Source: Prunella strophiata (taxonomy: Eukaryota; Chordata; Aves; Passeriformes; Prunellidae). Taken from it: a stretch of DNA of 64,000 nt. A model generated the notes under the pieces. The model saw only the letters and a program-made list of their open reading frames with translations, was not told where the DNA came from and searched no databases. A program made the position numbers and the translations under genes. Below, one piece after another: positions 35,401 to 45,170 of the stretch; within the stretch, counting starts at the first letter, position 1; each line of letters opens with the position of its first letter. The stretch spans positions 82,099,309 through 82,163,308 of the forward strand of contig JAZBQD010000015.1 in assembly GCA_036583965.1 (NCBI GenBank), given 5' to 3'.

Positions 35401-38400
35401 ATGACCACCTTACACAGCACTTCTGAATTTAGACCAACATATCTAATTATGCTGCTATTTTAGCTCTCTGATGGGCAGAGCTTAGCATATGGCCTCGTTA
35501 CATACAAAACTACATAACACACAGTTATTTCTCAGTATTTTTCCTGCAGAAAAGGACTGTACTTAATGGAAGAAGTTTTTGCTGATCAGTCCAACCAGGT
35601 CCTGAGGCAGTGAGAATATTTACTGCTCCTCCACAGGATCTTTCAAGCCCTAAGCTGCTTTCTCATGAAATGTTTTCTTAGACACATTATATACATACAA
35701 CTCAAATAGTAAGTCAGTGGGATAGGCAGGCAAGAACAGATCTCCTTTTCCAACATCACGTGGACTACTTTGCCTGCATGTTAAATCTGTTAGAGGAATT
35801 TTATAAGGACATATCCAAGAAAAGAATAGAACTTTCAGATATTTAACTCAGACAGACAGTATGATTTATGGGAAAGAAAGCCTGAGATAAAACTATACCC
35901 TAGCACCATCCTAGAAATATTGATAAACATGGATGAAGGGAAGAAATTCAATTTTTTAAAGAAGGAATTTCTGGTTCAGCCAATAATGGATGTTTCATCA
36001 GTAGCCAGCTGAAAGCACATACACTAAAAACTCTGCTGAGAAGGAATAACCTAGAAAGCAGACAAGTTACCCAATAGTATAAGTATTCAGTGAGTGAAAA
36101 CATAACAGGTAAGTTGTGGAACTGTTCTTTGATGGGTCAAAAGGCACAGAAATGATGCAAGTCAGACAACTGAGGAGCAGCAGAATTTAAACTCTGTGAA
36201 AAGCAAGCTTACTAAATACAATTCTGCATAAAGCATATGGGTGAGGAGGATGCATCACATGAAAGGAGAATGGAAGCTGTGATATTACAGACATAAAACA
36301 GATCTCCCATTACTCAAAGACACTTTCAGTACCACAGAAGGCTCCTAAAGAAGACCTGGAACACAACTGTTAAGCTGTCACAAGCTCATGAAAAAGCACT
36401 CCCATGGTCAAAGCCAGGTGCATTAATCGGATCTCAACCCAAAGGCCACTGAAACCAGTGCCAGTTTGCAGAGGCTGTTCTGCAGCCTCTGCTCTGCAAC
36501 CACGGCACTTGTACAGCTTTTCAGTCCTGAGCAAAGAGGGCTTCAAGAAAGAGCAAGCACATGCTGTTGACAGAGATAACAAGAAACAAAAGGCACAAAA
36601 AATATAGAAGCAAGCCCCTGAATGTGTTACTCATTCAGAAAGGACAATTCCTATTTATTAAAGAACTGAATTCCACTTCTCTCTCTGGCCATCTTACTTC
36701 AAACAATCCACCTCTCCTTTAATCAGTTTTCAGAAACAGCCCTTCTTTACCCCATCTATTCTGAGCTCTTACTTTCTGCTATTACTTTGTTATTTTAAAG
36801 GAAGTGGCAATTATTGAAGTTCACTAGTTGGTTCTTTTGAGGTGTATGTTATCTAGCCTGAGAAACCTGCTGCATCATTGCTAATGCTATTAATCTAACA
36901 CCTGCTCCTTATCTAGTGTGATTGACTAGCATTATTATTCAAACACCACAGTCTCTTTTATTTTCAATTAAGTATGTTGACAACAGCAAGCTGCTGCTCT
37001 GTCCTTAACTGCTCTGCTAAGCTTTAATTACTTCCCCTATCCCAGATTTCTCAAACATACTGTCATGCAGCCAACACAACAAATTATAGAAATATACAAT
37101 ACATGAAACTAAATGCTGTGAATACATTAGACTGACAGAGAAAACTGTATTTTCTTTGCCCTGCCACACCACAAATCTGAAATACATGGAACAACAGGAC
37201 AAAATTAAGGCAAGATCTTAAAGACTGCTCTAGCACACCTGAAGCATTCCTTTGGTCCTTCTGTCACAACTGTGAACCCCTTCACTGCTGTGCTAGAGAG
37301 TCTTTGGGGATTCACGATGGTCCCTGGTACGTTAAGGAGGCACAACACGAAGATGAGGTGGTCAGATCCCAAAAAGACCCACCAGCCTAAAAGTGGTTGA
37401 AGGTGGGTGAGTGCCTAGCCATAAGGCTACCTCCCTTCCACACCAGTGCTGCCTTCCCTAAGGGACAAGAATTCCTAGGTTAAAACAAACCTAGCACTCA
37501 CAAACTGTGCTGTATCAATCTGCTAGTATCCTAGACATATTTAGAGATTCTGTGTTGCTGTTTTTCAGCTTCTCAGCCATTAACTAAACCACGGCTTATG
37601 TTCTAGGTATGGACTTTGGAGTTAGGAAATCTGAATTATCTAAAAGAAGAGAGACCTTGTGTAACCAAAGAGCAAATTGCGTGGAGCGGGGCTGATGGGG
37701 GTGGACCAATTCTATTTTATTCACCAGGCAGGTTGTGTCTTTGGTAATCTTAAGTGAAAACTAGTGGACATCAGCCAACATGAGGAACGTACAAAAGACA
37801 CCAAGAAGACAGAAGGGCGAAGAAAAGAGTGAGTCCGAAAACTAACAGGTTTTGCGTACAGCGGCCTCAGGAGCCCCGTGAACCCCGCAGGCTGCGAGCG
37901 GGGCCGCCCGCACTCACCTTCCCGCAGCCCGGCGGCCCCCAGAGGATGAGCGAGGGGATTTCGTGGGACTCCAGCAGGGACCGCAGCAGGGTCTGCGCCC
38001 CCAGCACCCGCTCCTGCCCCACGTAGTCCCCCAGCGTGTCGGGCCGCAGCCGCTCGGCCAGGGGCTTCCCCTCCAGCTTCTGCGCCAGGCTCTCCCCGCA
38101 CAGCGCGGCCGCGCATCCATGGCCCGGCTGCCCGGCGGCCTCGTCCCGCCCCGCGCCGCTCCCGCCGCCGCCCGCTGCCGGGCTCTGCCCGCCGCCGCGG
38201 CCCTTGTGGAAGAGGGAGAAGACGGGGGAGCCGGCGGCCGGGCGGGCCTCCTCCGGCTGCCCCTCGGCCTGGCTGCCCGGCGGCGCGGCGGCGAGGCGCG
38301 GCCGCTTGCTGGGGGGCTCGGCCTCGGCGCCGCCGGCCTGCAAGCAGCGGTCCAGGTGCGGGTTGATGTCGGCGCCCGGCAGCTCCCGCAGGCACACGGG

Positions 38401-38445
38401 GCACTGCACCAGCCGCTCCTCCTCGGCGCCTTCCGTCGGCTCCAT
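14265..38445 (-). CDS. WRNIP1: WRNIP1 (Werner helicase-interacting protein 1, AAA+ ATPase), with a one-base frameshift
   Basis: AAA+ ATPase of the MgsA/RarA/Mgs1 family, nuclear; the mammalian protein binds ubiquitinated PCNA and protects stalled replication forks. Coding exons in transcript order: 38445-37918, 28949-28758, 27782-27538, 21398-21165, 16107-15952, 15072-14993, 14540-14265, all with GT/AG borders. Apart from one extra base in exon 4 they encode about 569 residues, against 665 in human. Domains: UBZ finger (C15, C18, H30, C34); Walker A GPPGCGKT (170-177); Walker B ILFIDEIH (226-233); sensor-1 region [11 protein letters not shown] (254-264) and LLSRCRV; then the family's C-terminal tetramerisation region ([37 protein letters not shown]). 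The UBZ-to-AAA linker is short and lacks the long acidic tract of the mammalian protein. The extra C near 21391-21394 shifts the frame to a TGA at 21175-21173. An assembly error is the likeliest cause in so conserved a gene. Confidence 0.93.
14541..14992 (-). other. WRNIP1: WRNIP1 intron 6
   Basis: 452-base AT-rich intron between the last two coding exons. Nothing else is recognised in it. Confidence 0.75.
14993..15072 (-). CDS. WRNIP1: WRNIP1 exon 6
   Basis: 80 bases encoding [20 protein letters not shown] and IGMPECE, entering in phase 1 (the Gly codon is split) and leaving in phase 0. Acceptor TTTCTGTAG, donor GTAAAT. Too short to stand out as an open frame, but the match to the family is direct. 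Confidence 0.93.
15073..15951 (-). other. WRNIP1: WRNIP1 intron 5
   Basis: 879-base intron with a pure A30 tract at 15277-15306 and no other recognised feature. Confidence 0.7.
15277..15306 (+). repeat. A30 homopolymer
   Basis: Uninterrupted run of 30 A on the plus strand within a WRNIP1 intron. It could be the tail of an old retroposed sequence, but the preceding sequence is not recognisable. Confidence 0.9.
15952..16107 (-). CDS. WRNIP1: WRNIP1 exon 5
   Basis: 156 bases, phase 1 at both ends, completing the Gly of RAG and continuing [38 protein letters not shown] and [14 protein letters not shown]. Acceptor TAAACAG, donor GTCAGT. Family-defining helices of the C-terminal lid/tetramerisation region. 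Confidence 0.94.
18685..18835 (+). mobile_element. Degraded avian LTR-retrotransposon fragment (LTR-like)
   Basis: The stretch TGTGGTGGTTTAACACCAGT and the following CAGCTCCAAGTAAGTCACT, then GTGCATGGTATGGAATA, resemble a long terminal repeat common in bird genomes, which begins TGTGGTGGTTTAACCCC and contains a similar TATGGAATA block. Both edges are blurred, the middle is shortened and no coding region or partner LTR is visible. It is an old non-coding remnant. Identification is from remembered pattern, so moderate to low certainty. Confidence 0.4.
20401..20442 (+). repeat. A42 homopolymer
   Basis: Uninterrupted run of 42 A inside WRNIP1 intron 4, the longest homopolymer in the window. The origin is not evident from the flanks; no target-site duplication was found by eye. 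Confidence 0.95.
21165..21398 (-). CDS. WRNIP1: WRNIP1 exon 4, carrying a one-base insertion
   Basis: Acceptor GTTGCAG, donor GTGAGT. The upstream exon ends in phase 2 (GA), so this exon should read E-I-P-V-Y-I-E-E-N, colinear with human E-P-A-M-F-I-E-D-K. The sequence has CCCC (GGGG at plus 21391-21394) where three C would keep the frame. Beyond it the intended frame is intact: [44 protein letters not shown]. With the extra base the exon runs into TGA at 21175-21173. Exon length is 234; 233 would fit. Confidence 0.9.
21399..27537 (-). other. WRNIP1: WRNIP1 intron 3
   Basis: Six-kilobase AT-rich intron containing one tRNA-derived SINE (22124-22258). The rest shows no recognisable gene or element. 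Confidence 0.65.
22124..22258 (+). mobile_element. tRNA-Ile-derived SINE with CR1-like tail (TguSINE1-like)
   Basis: The head matches the body of tRNA-Ile: a box A region ATTAGCTCAGTTG at 22126-22138, AATAAC-like anticodon-loop sequence mutated to GATAACATCAAGG, a box B-like GGCTTGATCCC, and CTGTATGGGCCA at the tRNA 3' end. It is followed directly by CACTTAAGAGTTGAACTTGA, TGATCCTTGTGGGTCCCTTC and a final GTGGTTCTATGAA, the standard 3' end of avian CR1 LINEs with the octamer-like ATTCTATGA tail degenerate. It looks like a full-length but mutated copy mobilised by CR1. The family is characteristic of songbirds. Confidence 0.75.
27538..27782 (-). CDS. WRNIP1: WRNIP1 exon 3
   Basis: 245 bases from [20 protein letters not shown] through [16 protein letters not shown] and [20 protein letters not shown] to SSSKSS plus GA (phase 2). 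Acceptor GCTCAG, donor GTGAGT after GGA. Contains sensor-1 and arginine-finger regions of the AAA+ module. The tail between GILMRA and the exon end ([14 protein letters not shown]) is low-complexity and variable in the family. Confidence 0.93.
27783..28757 (-). other. WRNIP1: WRNIP1 intron 2
   Basis: 975-base AT-rich intron between the Walker B exon and the sensor-1 exon. Nothing else is recognised. Confidence 0.75.
28758..28949 (-). CDS. WRNIP1: WRNIP1 exon 2
   Basis: 192 bases, phase 0 at both ends. Begins [20 protein letters not shown], completing Walker A GPPGCGK|TT, and contains [20 protein letters not shown] and the Walker B segment [17 protein letters not shown]. Acceptor CTGTTTCAG, donor GTATTG. 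Confidence 0.95.
28950..37917 (-). other. WRNIP1: WRNIP1 intron 1
   Basis: Nine-kilobase intron, AT-rich with scattered A/T-runs (for example A-rich 30820-30834). Several open frames around 33036-33389 overlap on both strands but match no family. In the human locus, as I recall it, MYLK4 upstream exons overlap WRNIP1, so untranslated MYLK4 exons could lie here on the plus strand. None can be picked out by eye. Confidence 0.55.
37918..38445 (-). CDS. WRNIP1: WRNIP1 exon 1 (start, UBZ finger, Walker A)
   Basis: 176 codons. The start ATG (38445-38443) is the first in frame and has G at +4 but no purine at -3. It encodes the UBZ finger [20 protein letters not shown], a proline/alanine/glycine-rich linker of about 80 residues, and the AAA+ N-domain ([40 protein letters not shown]) up to Lys of Walker A. 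Donor AAG|GTGAGT. High GC and the compositionally biased linker account for the long shadow frames in every other frame here. Confidence 0.93.
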
Positions 38446-38484
38446 GCGCTCCCGCGGCCCGGGCAGGAAGCGGAGCCGCCCGCA

Positions 38485-38503
38485 GCCCTTCGGGAGCTGT
38501 AGT
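38485..38503 (-). promoter_or_regulatory. ZNF143/THAP11-type motif (ACTACAGCTCCCG)
   Basis: On the minus strand, 40-58 bases upstream of the WRNIP1 ATG, the sequence ACTACAGCTCCCGAAGGGC matches the known promoter motif ACTACANNTCCCAGNANGC bound by ZNF143 and THAP11, apart from the weaker 3' half. It points toward the WRNIP1 start, the usual place for this motif in CpG-island housekeeping promoters. Confidence 0.5.
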
Positions 38504-38590
38504 CCGCCCGCGGCCCGCTCCCCGCCCCGGCAGCCGCGCCTTACTGCCCTCGGGTGCTGGGCAGCATCGCCGAGGTCTCGAAACTCAGGG

Positions 38591-41500
38591 GTCCACCTGG
38601 TCTTTCAGTGAAATATGTGAAAGTGTGATTCTCTGTGGAAAAACCATCAATAAATTACTATTTTTAAAAAATTAGACTCAAAACCGAACTCTTGTATTAT
38701 GCAGAATGCAGGGCAGGTTGTATTTCAAAGATGGGCATAGTAAGTGGTACCATTCGCATCCTAATTTATGACCCGAACTTGACCCATTGGTAATTCCTTC
38801 CACATTACATCTTGTTTTCTTTCTTAAAGTATATGTTTAGGTTTAATTATACACTGGTGACATAATAGTTCCCAGCTTGTAAAATACAGGTCAGTCTAAT
38901 GTCAGCTGTATTAGGAGGTAAACAAGTCTGGCTACTGGCTAACAGTACCCCCAGGCTTAAAATTTGAAAATGGCTGGTTAGAAAATGGCCAACAGGTCAG
39001 AAATAAAATTTTTATTTGAACTGATGATGGAGACCAAAGGACTGAGTTTGAAGCAAAGTGCTTTACAGCCCATCATGTAAACCTAGGTTCTTACTGAAGG
39101 GATTACAATCTAAACCCAGATGTTGAGAGTGAAATGAGGTGTTTGTGGGTTCTGATTTTCAGCTAATACCTATTTGCCTGCCCAATTCTATTACTGATCA
39201 GTTTTAGAAACAATTACTACATTGTTTACATTTTTATAATGCAAATATATTGATTTGCTGCTATAGGGTAGAAAAAGCAGCAGGACCATAGGTGTGCACT
39301 GCCTGTGCTTACAGCTAAGCAGTGCTTTTATGACATGTGTGGTCTCCGAGTGCATAGTGAAGTGTGGTTCATGAGCAAGATATTTTGCTTGAAATGAGCG
39401 ATTGGCTTGCTTAAGATGACCCAGAAAGTAGAAGAAAGTATCTCCCAGGCCAAAGCTGGGAAATGTAAATGACTGGGGGAGGGTTTTAACCCTCCTTTGG
39501 GGGAAAATGGAGCTTCACAACATGTGAAGGCCGTAGTTTCCCGTTGCTCAGTGGCACATGACCAGGGTGAGATTTCTTCTCTGGAATTTTGGAGAAGGCA
39601 CTTGCAAACAAATTTCATTATTTAGCTTTTAGTTTCAAGGATGTATTAAGATAATAATGGTGGAGAGCACAATCACTCAATTGGACTCAATCCTAGTCTC
39701 TGCTTGGTAACAGAGCCCTAGTAAGACATTTGAGCTTGCCATCCCATTAATATTTTCCCACTTAACTAACTCACTGGTCAGCTTGAAGAAACATGTCCTT
39801 TCACTTAGGACGTGTCATTCTTATTAGAAGATGGCCACATTCTATTCCTGGTGGTCAAAGCATGGAGGATGATGTGCTCTTTGAAGAGCTATGGAGAGCC
39901 TGAATCAGCTTTCCTTGATTGCAGTCCTGTCAGGCCACAAGGTCTTCACAGCCAGGTCACTCTAAATCACTGCAGGATTTGAGTAGCTGCAGACATGGAG
40001 GTAGCAGGAGGGCATCTGGAAACATGTCACCTTTTTTGCTGACAGCTTTCAATTACATCTTATCATCCCTTGCTGTGGAGTAGGTCAAACGATCTGTAGA
40101 ATAATGGCTCGAAGGTCAGACTGAGCTGTTGGGTATTTTACCTGCAATTGTCAGAGCCTTATGAAAATCCACAAACCTGCTTTTGAGAAATGGGGGAAGA
40201 AAATCTCATAAAGTGCTTCTTTCAGCTGATGGTGATGGAAAGGGAGGGATGTCAGAGCTGTAGAAGTTGGTGAGAGATGCTAGAAGCAGCAGACTGGACT
40301 GGATGCACGACTTCTTCAAATGATGAATGCCTTACAGACCCATGGTGGTGTGCCTGCATCTCCCATATTAACAGCACAATCTACAACAACATGGTAGCAG
40401 GAATCTCTCTGGAAGGTTCATTTGAAAACTAGAAGCTTACATGGTTCTTTACTGTCCATCATCTTTCAATGTCACCAGTATTCAACCATCTCTCGTGTCG
40501 CATGCGATAGCATGTGGCATCTTTCATATCTGGGAAGCTTGGAGGGCTAACTGTGGGCAGAGCAGTTACTTGGTATAGGTACACATTTAATCTGCTGCAC
40601 GTGCACAGATGTGGAGTCAAAACACTGAGGAACTTTTTCTGTTGGAAGGTGTTTGGGTAAAAATAACTAATTTAATTTGGTCTTTGGTTGTACTCTGAAA
40701 GCTGTTTCTCTGTGCTGCCAGTGACTGTAAGGTTGTATATAAGTTCTTAATTACACCATATAATTTATGGTGTTTATGCAAGTTAAATTGAAGCTATGAG
40801 CTGTGTAATGAGATTTAACAGATTCAGCTTTCTAGAGCTAAGGCATTAGCACTATTCTTTTGTACCTGTGTTTCCAGTACAGTGAAGGAAGGGTTGCAAT
40901 AACAGCAATAGAAATATTTTTGTCCTCTATTTCCTAGGGTGTAGAAAGAGATGCTCTGTGAAACTTTGGACTACTCTTTAAAAAAAATTAGTTGTTCAGA
41001 AGGGCATATATTCCAAGTGTAGCCAAGTGATTACTTGAGGTGGGAAGCCACAACCTTGCTGTGGAATAAAAGCCTTCAACAGAGAAGGCTTGACTTGCAG
41101 TGGCCTTCCAACCAATCCTACTGTTAGACAAGCCTTGGTGATCCTACATCCTGTACGTGCCAGGCACATCACAAGGGCCTGCAGTGGAGAAGAGCCCAGC
41201 TGAGGACTGTGCTCTTCTGCAGCCTTCAACAGAGGGCCAGAAATTACCACCATTTTGGCAACTACCCATTTTTGTGGTACAGGATAGTGGGAAGAGAGAG
41301 AAAAGGCCTGTGTTCATGCCTGTACTACTTTGTTTAGTATCTAAAACCTTTCTGGACTCAACAGCAGGGTCCTTGCATATCAACTAGCTGGAACTGCAAC
41401 AGAAAAGAGAATATGTTGAGCAGCAGAGAATGACTGAGATGGCTAAAAAGTAAGGAGTGCTCCATAAGCAAGGTCTGCAGCAACAGCAGTAGGTATTGAT

Positions 41501-41740
41501 TTCATTGAGCTAAATAGTTTCTATGAACAAATTCAATTATATTGGTCTTGTAGCCTTCTTGAATTATCTGGTGTTCAGTGTAGAATGGTCTCTGTGAACA
41601 GGCAGTGCTGTATACTCTGAGTTTTGGTTCAGCAAGTATAAGGAGAGAGTTGAAATATAAAGTGTTGCAACACTGTAATTTTCTAAGTCCAAAATGCATG
41701 AATAACACTAAGACCTTTTATTTGTCTTTCTTTTGTACAG
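38591..41740. other. Intergenic or MYLK4 5' region
   Basis: AT-rich DNA between the WRNIP1 promoter and the first recognised MYLK4 coding exon. The MYLK4 promoter or an upstream untranslated exon may lie here, but no CpG island, TATA context or convincing exon is visible. Confidence 0.5.
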
Positions 41741-41999
41741 CCAAGAAAGAGGAGAAATCAGAAGTTACGAGTGTTCACTGGTTTATGAATCTAAGGTGGA
41801 GAGGAGAACAGACAGTAAATTAACTGGACATAGTATGAAGCTACTTAAGATTAACAGGCTGGAAGAAATAAACACACGATTCAGCACAAGCAGACTAGAA
41901 AAAACAGCCTTTTTTCAGAGTGTGGAGAAAATGAAGATGACTAGAAGCTTTCAGGAAGAAAAATTCGGTGAATCAGATCCTGGAACAGAAGAGAAAAAG
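41741..41999 (+). CDS. MYLK4: MYLK4 first coding exon (myosin light chain kinase family member 4), partial gene
   Basis: Acceptor TTTTGTACAG ends at 41740, donor AAG|GTAACT at 41999/42000. The ATG at 41835 has A at -3. From it come 55 codons, MKLLKINRLEEINTRFSTSR then LEKTAFFQ and EEKFGESDPGTEEKK, ending in phase 0. This aligns with the N-terminus of human MYLK4 (a short MLKVKRLEEFNTCYN-like start followed by LEKMAFFQ), and gene position and orientation agree with synteny. The protein is a Ser/Thr kinase of the MLCK family; its catalytic domain lies beyond the window. The 94 bases before the ATG are also open in frame, so a longer N-terminus from an upstream exon is possible. Confidence 0.8.
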
Positions 42000-44900
42000 G
42001 TAACTAACTAACTGCATACTTAGTTTTGTTTTCCCAAAAGTACTGCCTCTTTCTTTTTTCAGCTAGTAAAGGAGTTTACTTGTGTATTTTCCAGTAGACT
42101 TGACTTTTTCATTATCATCTGTGAAAATGTATTGCAGCTGTGTTAAGATCTGATTATTGAGAGATGCCTCTGCCCAAATTAAGGTGCAAATGAGATCATA
42201 TGCCAAAGTCAATAGTATGGATTTTATTTAATAATGAATTTGAGGTAGAGAGATAGAAATTGAAAAGAGGAGGGGGAGAGAGAGAGGTTGAGTAGAAGCT
42301 AGTCACCACCTGTGGATCAAATGACATCCCATTGTTCCTTTTTCACCCATGGCTTCTCAGTGGTGGAGGTCCTGAGGTTATTCAAAACTTTTCACTATTT
42401 ATATATCTTAGCAGAGAAAGGAATTAATATTCATTGGCTGCACAGTTCTCTTATTCAATTGGTTAAATGATTGCCTCACTTTTAATACTAATTAGTGCAC
42501 ATGCTGAGTCTTTTCTTTTGGGTCGGTGGGTTTCTTGAGTTGTGGGTGGTTTCAATCTCCCTCTGCTGTAATTAATTTTTACCCAGTCAGAGCTGATTTC
42601 AGCACAGTTGCTGAGTAATTCTTTCCTCATGGCCAATGAATTCTGCATTCTTTGTGTCCATTTTCAGTGAAACATTCTTCTCCCCTGGCTTTGTTAACCT
42701 CCTCCTCAATCTGAGATAACACCTGGACAATAGTAACATCGTTATCTTGTTTCAAGTTCTTGTCACAGTGGCTTAACTATTTGGGGAGGAGCTTTGGTGG
42801 TGGCAGGTGCCATCTGTCCCATAACTTGGGGTGATCTTTAACTGGTGATATACATACAAGCAGTTGCTTCTTTACACACTCTGCCACACTGGGAATTTTT
42901 GTCTTGGTGAATTACCAAGTGTGTGCTAACCAGATCTCGCCTCCACCAGGTCTGGAGTTAGTACCACACTGTTGCTCCGTTCTGTGCTTATCTTGTGGCA
43001 AAGTACTTCTGTGGCCCTAATAGTATTTGGGACAGGCAACTGTGATCTTTAGGTTCTTACAGACTGGTTAGCACATTTTAATCTTTTGTGTTCATAGAAG
43101 CAAGCGTGTGTTGTTATTCTGGGGTTTAATTACTACCGGACGTAATATTCAGATATTGTAAAAGGATTGCGTGGTTCTACCACTCTTCAAAATCAGAAGA
43201 TAAACATGGCTTTTGTTGGATTAATATTTTGAAAGCATCTGTCCTGTCTAACATCTCTGGAGTTAGTGGAGACTAAATGAATCCCATGGAAAGAGCAGAT
43301 TCCCCAGAGGAACTGAAGCAGCTTTGTGCTTTGTTCTGCGCTACCTGGTGAGCAGGGTGTGGTTACAGCTGTGTGCCACACTTGCAGGGCTGAGTGTTAT
43401 CAGTGTAGCTCTGTTCTCCACCTGTCTCCAGTAATAATGGAAATGATGGTATGGGGTCTTTGGCTCTGTGATCAGCCAAAATATGTTTAGACATGACAGC
43501 ACATTTCCTTGTATTATGGATTTTTTCCATGCAAGAATGTAAAGGAAGCAATATTTTTACTGGTGCATCATTTAGATAACAACTGAGAAAATCCACTTGC
43601 AGTAGGAGAATGAGAGATTAATTTTACATACCAGTTTGTGAAAAGACTTGAAAAGTTTGTGCTGTGCCTATATGCTGATTGGGCTGATATGGCAGAGCAG
43701 TCTTTCAAGTATTCTGAATATTTTTGTATTCAGAGGATACCTTGGAGCATTGGTGTAAAGTAAATTTCATGGTGTTTCCATTTGTATTATCAAATCAAGA
43801 AAGTGAATTTTTGAAACTCCTTAGTCTGAGTCACTTTTGTTCAAAATTATTCCAGTCTTCAGGAAGGTACTACAATTTTTTACTTTGTAGACATAGAAAG
43901 AGAACTTTATGTTGAAACAAACAAATCATATCTCATATAAGTAGGATGTGTTTATTTTAGAGAGTTTCATTTAGTGTTACAGTGAAAATGAGAACTAAAT
44001 AAAACCCCACAGTTGGGTGTTTGGGGTTTGGAAGATGTTATTGGCTTTTTTAAGAGAGTATACTTCCATTGTGAAAATAACAAGTTGCACAAGTGAGACA
44101 GCAAAAACTGCTGTTTCTGCCACACGTAGCTCTTCCAGTGATCCTAAAGATCAGCAAAAGGACTGAGAGCTGCTTTGCCTGTGTTAAAGTATCTTAGCTT
44201 GATGCTGAATTGCAGATAGTAACTGAAGGTGGTGGGATTTCTTGCCAGTTTGTGCTGCAGAGTCTCTTAATTCATTGTCTTGATGTTTGCTTCTTTAGTC
44301 TGATAGGTTGGAATGGGCCCTTTCTTAAGAGTAAGAAGGGTAGGGAGGTTTTGGTGGTACACGTAGAGGAGAAAGGAATACATTTAGAAGATGAACAGCT
44401 GGTGGCTAGTTGCAAGCTGGAGAAATAGCTCTGTATTCCCATTTTAGCTCGTCAGTCTCCTGGGAACAAGACTTCAAAGGTGAAAGACAATCTAAGTGAA
44501 CTCTGGTAATATACCTCACCAGAGTGAGCCTTCCAGTTTCATAAACATTAGTTGTATTTCTCCTAAGCTTTTAAAAGCTTCACTGTCACACAGCTTGTTG
44601 GTTGGTTTGTTTTGGGGATTCTTGTTTGGGTTTTTGAGGTTTTTTTTGGGAATTTCTCAATGGGATAAAAAATTGAGCCCTGTCTGTTAATATTGATAAA
44701 AGGAAAACCAAGACCAAAAGATCTTAGTGTAGTCTGCTGTCCTGATGAGCAGTTTTATTATATTTATCAGGAAAGGGTGGAAAGAAGAGTGTGTTGGCAG
44801 GAAATATGGTAAACCTTGCCCAGATGTATGTCCTTGTGTGTGTAATTTCTGTGGGTGAAGGTGACAACAATGACAAAATATCCTTTCATTTAAATGGAAG

Positions 44901-45132
44901 TGTGGTGGAGCTCAAGAGACTGAATAGAGGACAGTGGTCAAGTCTGTACTTGCTGGAGAAAAGAATTCTTTCTGAAACTACCTAATTATAATTAAAGAAG
45001 AAAATGTTTCACTTCCTGAAAACAACTATTTCACTAGATTTTTTTTTTTTTTTTAAATAAAAGAAGCAAACACTTTTTTGTCTTTTGGTACGGTATATTT
45101 TTGTAAAAAAAAACCTCAATCCCAAACACAAT

Positions 45133-45170
45133 GTAGTAGTAATAGTAATAATAATAGTAATAATAATAAT
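45133..45170 (+). repeat. (TAA/TAG)n microsatellite
   Basis: Thirty-eight bases of trinucleotide repeat built from GTA, ATA and ATT steps (TAG and TAA units mixed), interrupted and therefore probably old. Confidence 0.85.

Larger units (their letters stand above)
37880..38590. promoter_or_regulatory. WRNIP1: CpG-island promoter of WRNIP1
   Basis: Dense CpG and GC-rich sequence starting inside WRNIP1 exon 1 and ending sharply near 38590, where AT-rich DNA resumes. It covers the whole first coding exon and about 140 bases upstream. No TATA box is seen. MYLK4 diverges from the other side, but its first recognised exon is 3.3 kb away, so a shared bidirectional promoter is possible and unproven. 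Confidence 0.75.

Noticed and set aside
37721..38611. Long frames of 179-227 codons on both strands over WRNIP1 exon 1
   Set aside because: Arg/Ala/Gly/Pro-rich shadows of a GC-rich coding exon; only the frame with the UBZ finger and Walker A is real.
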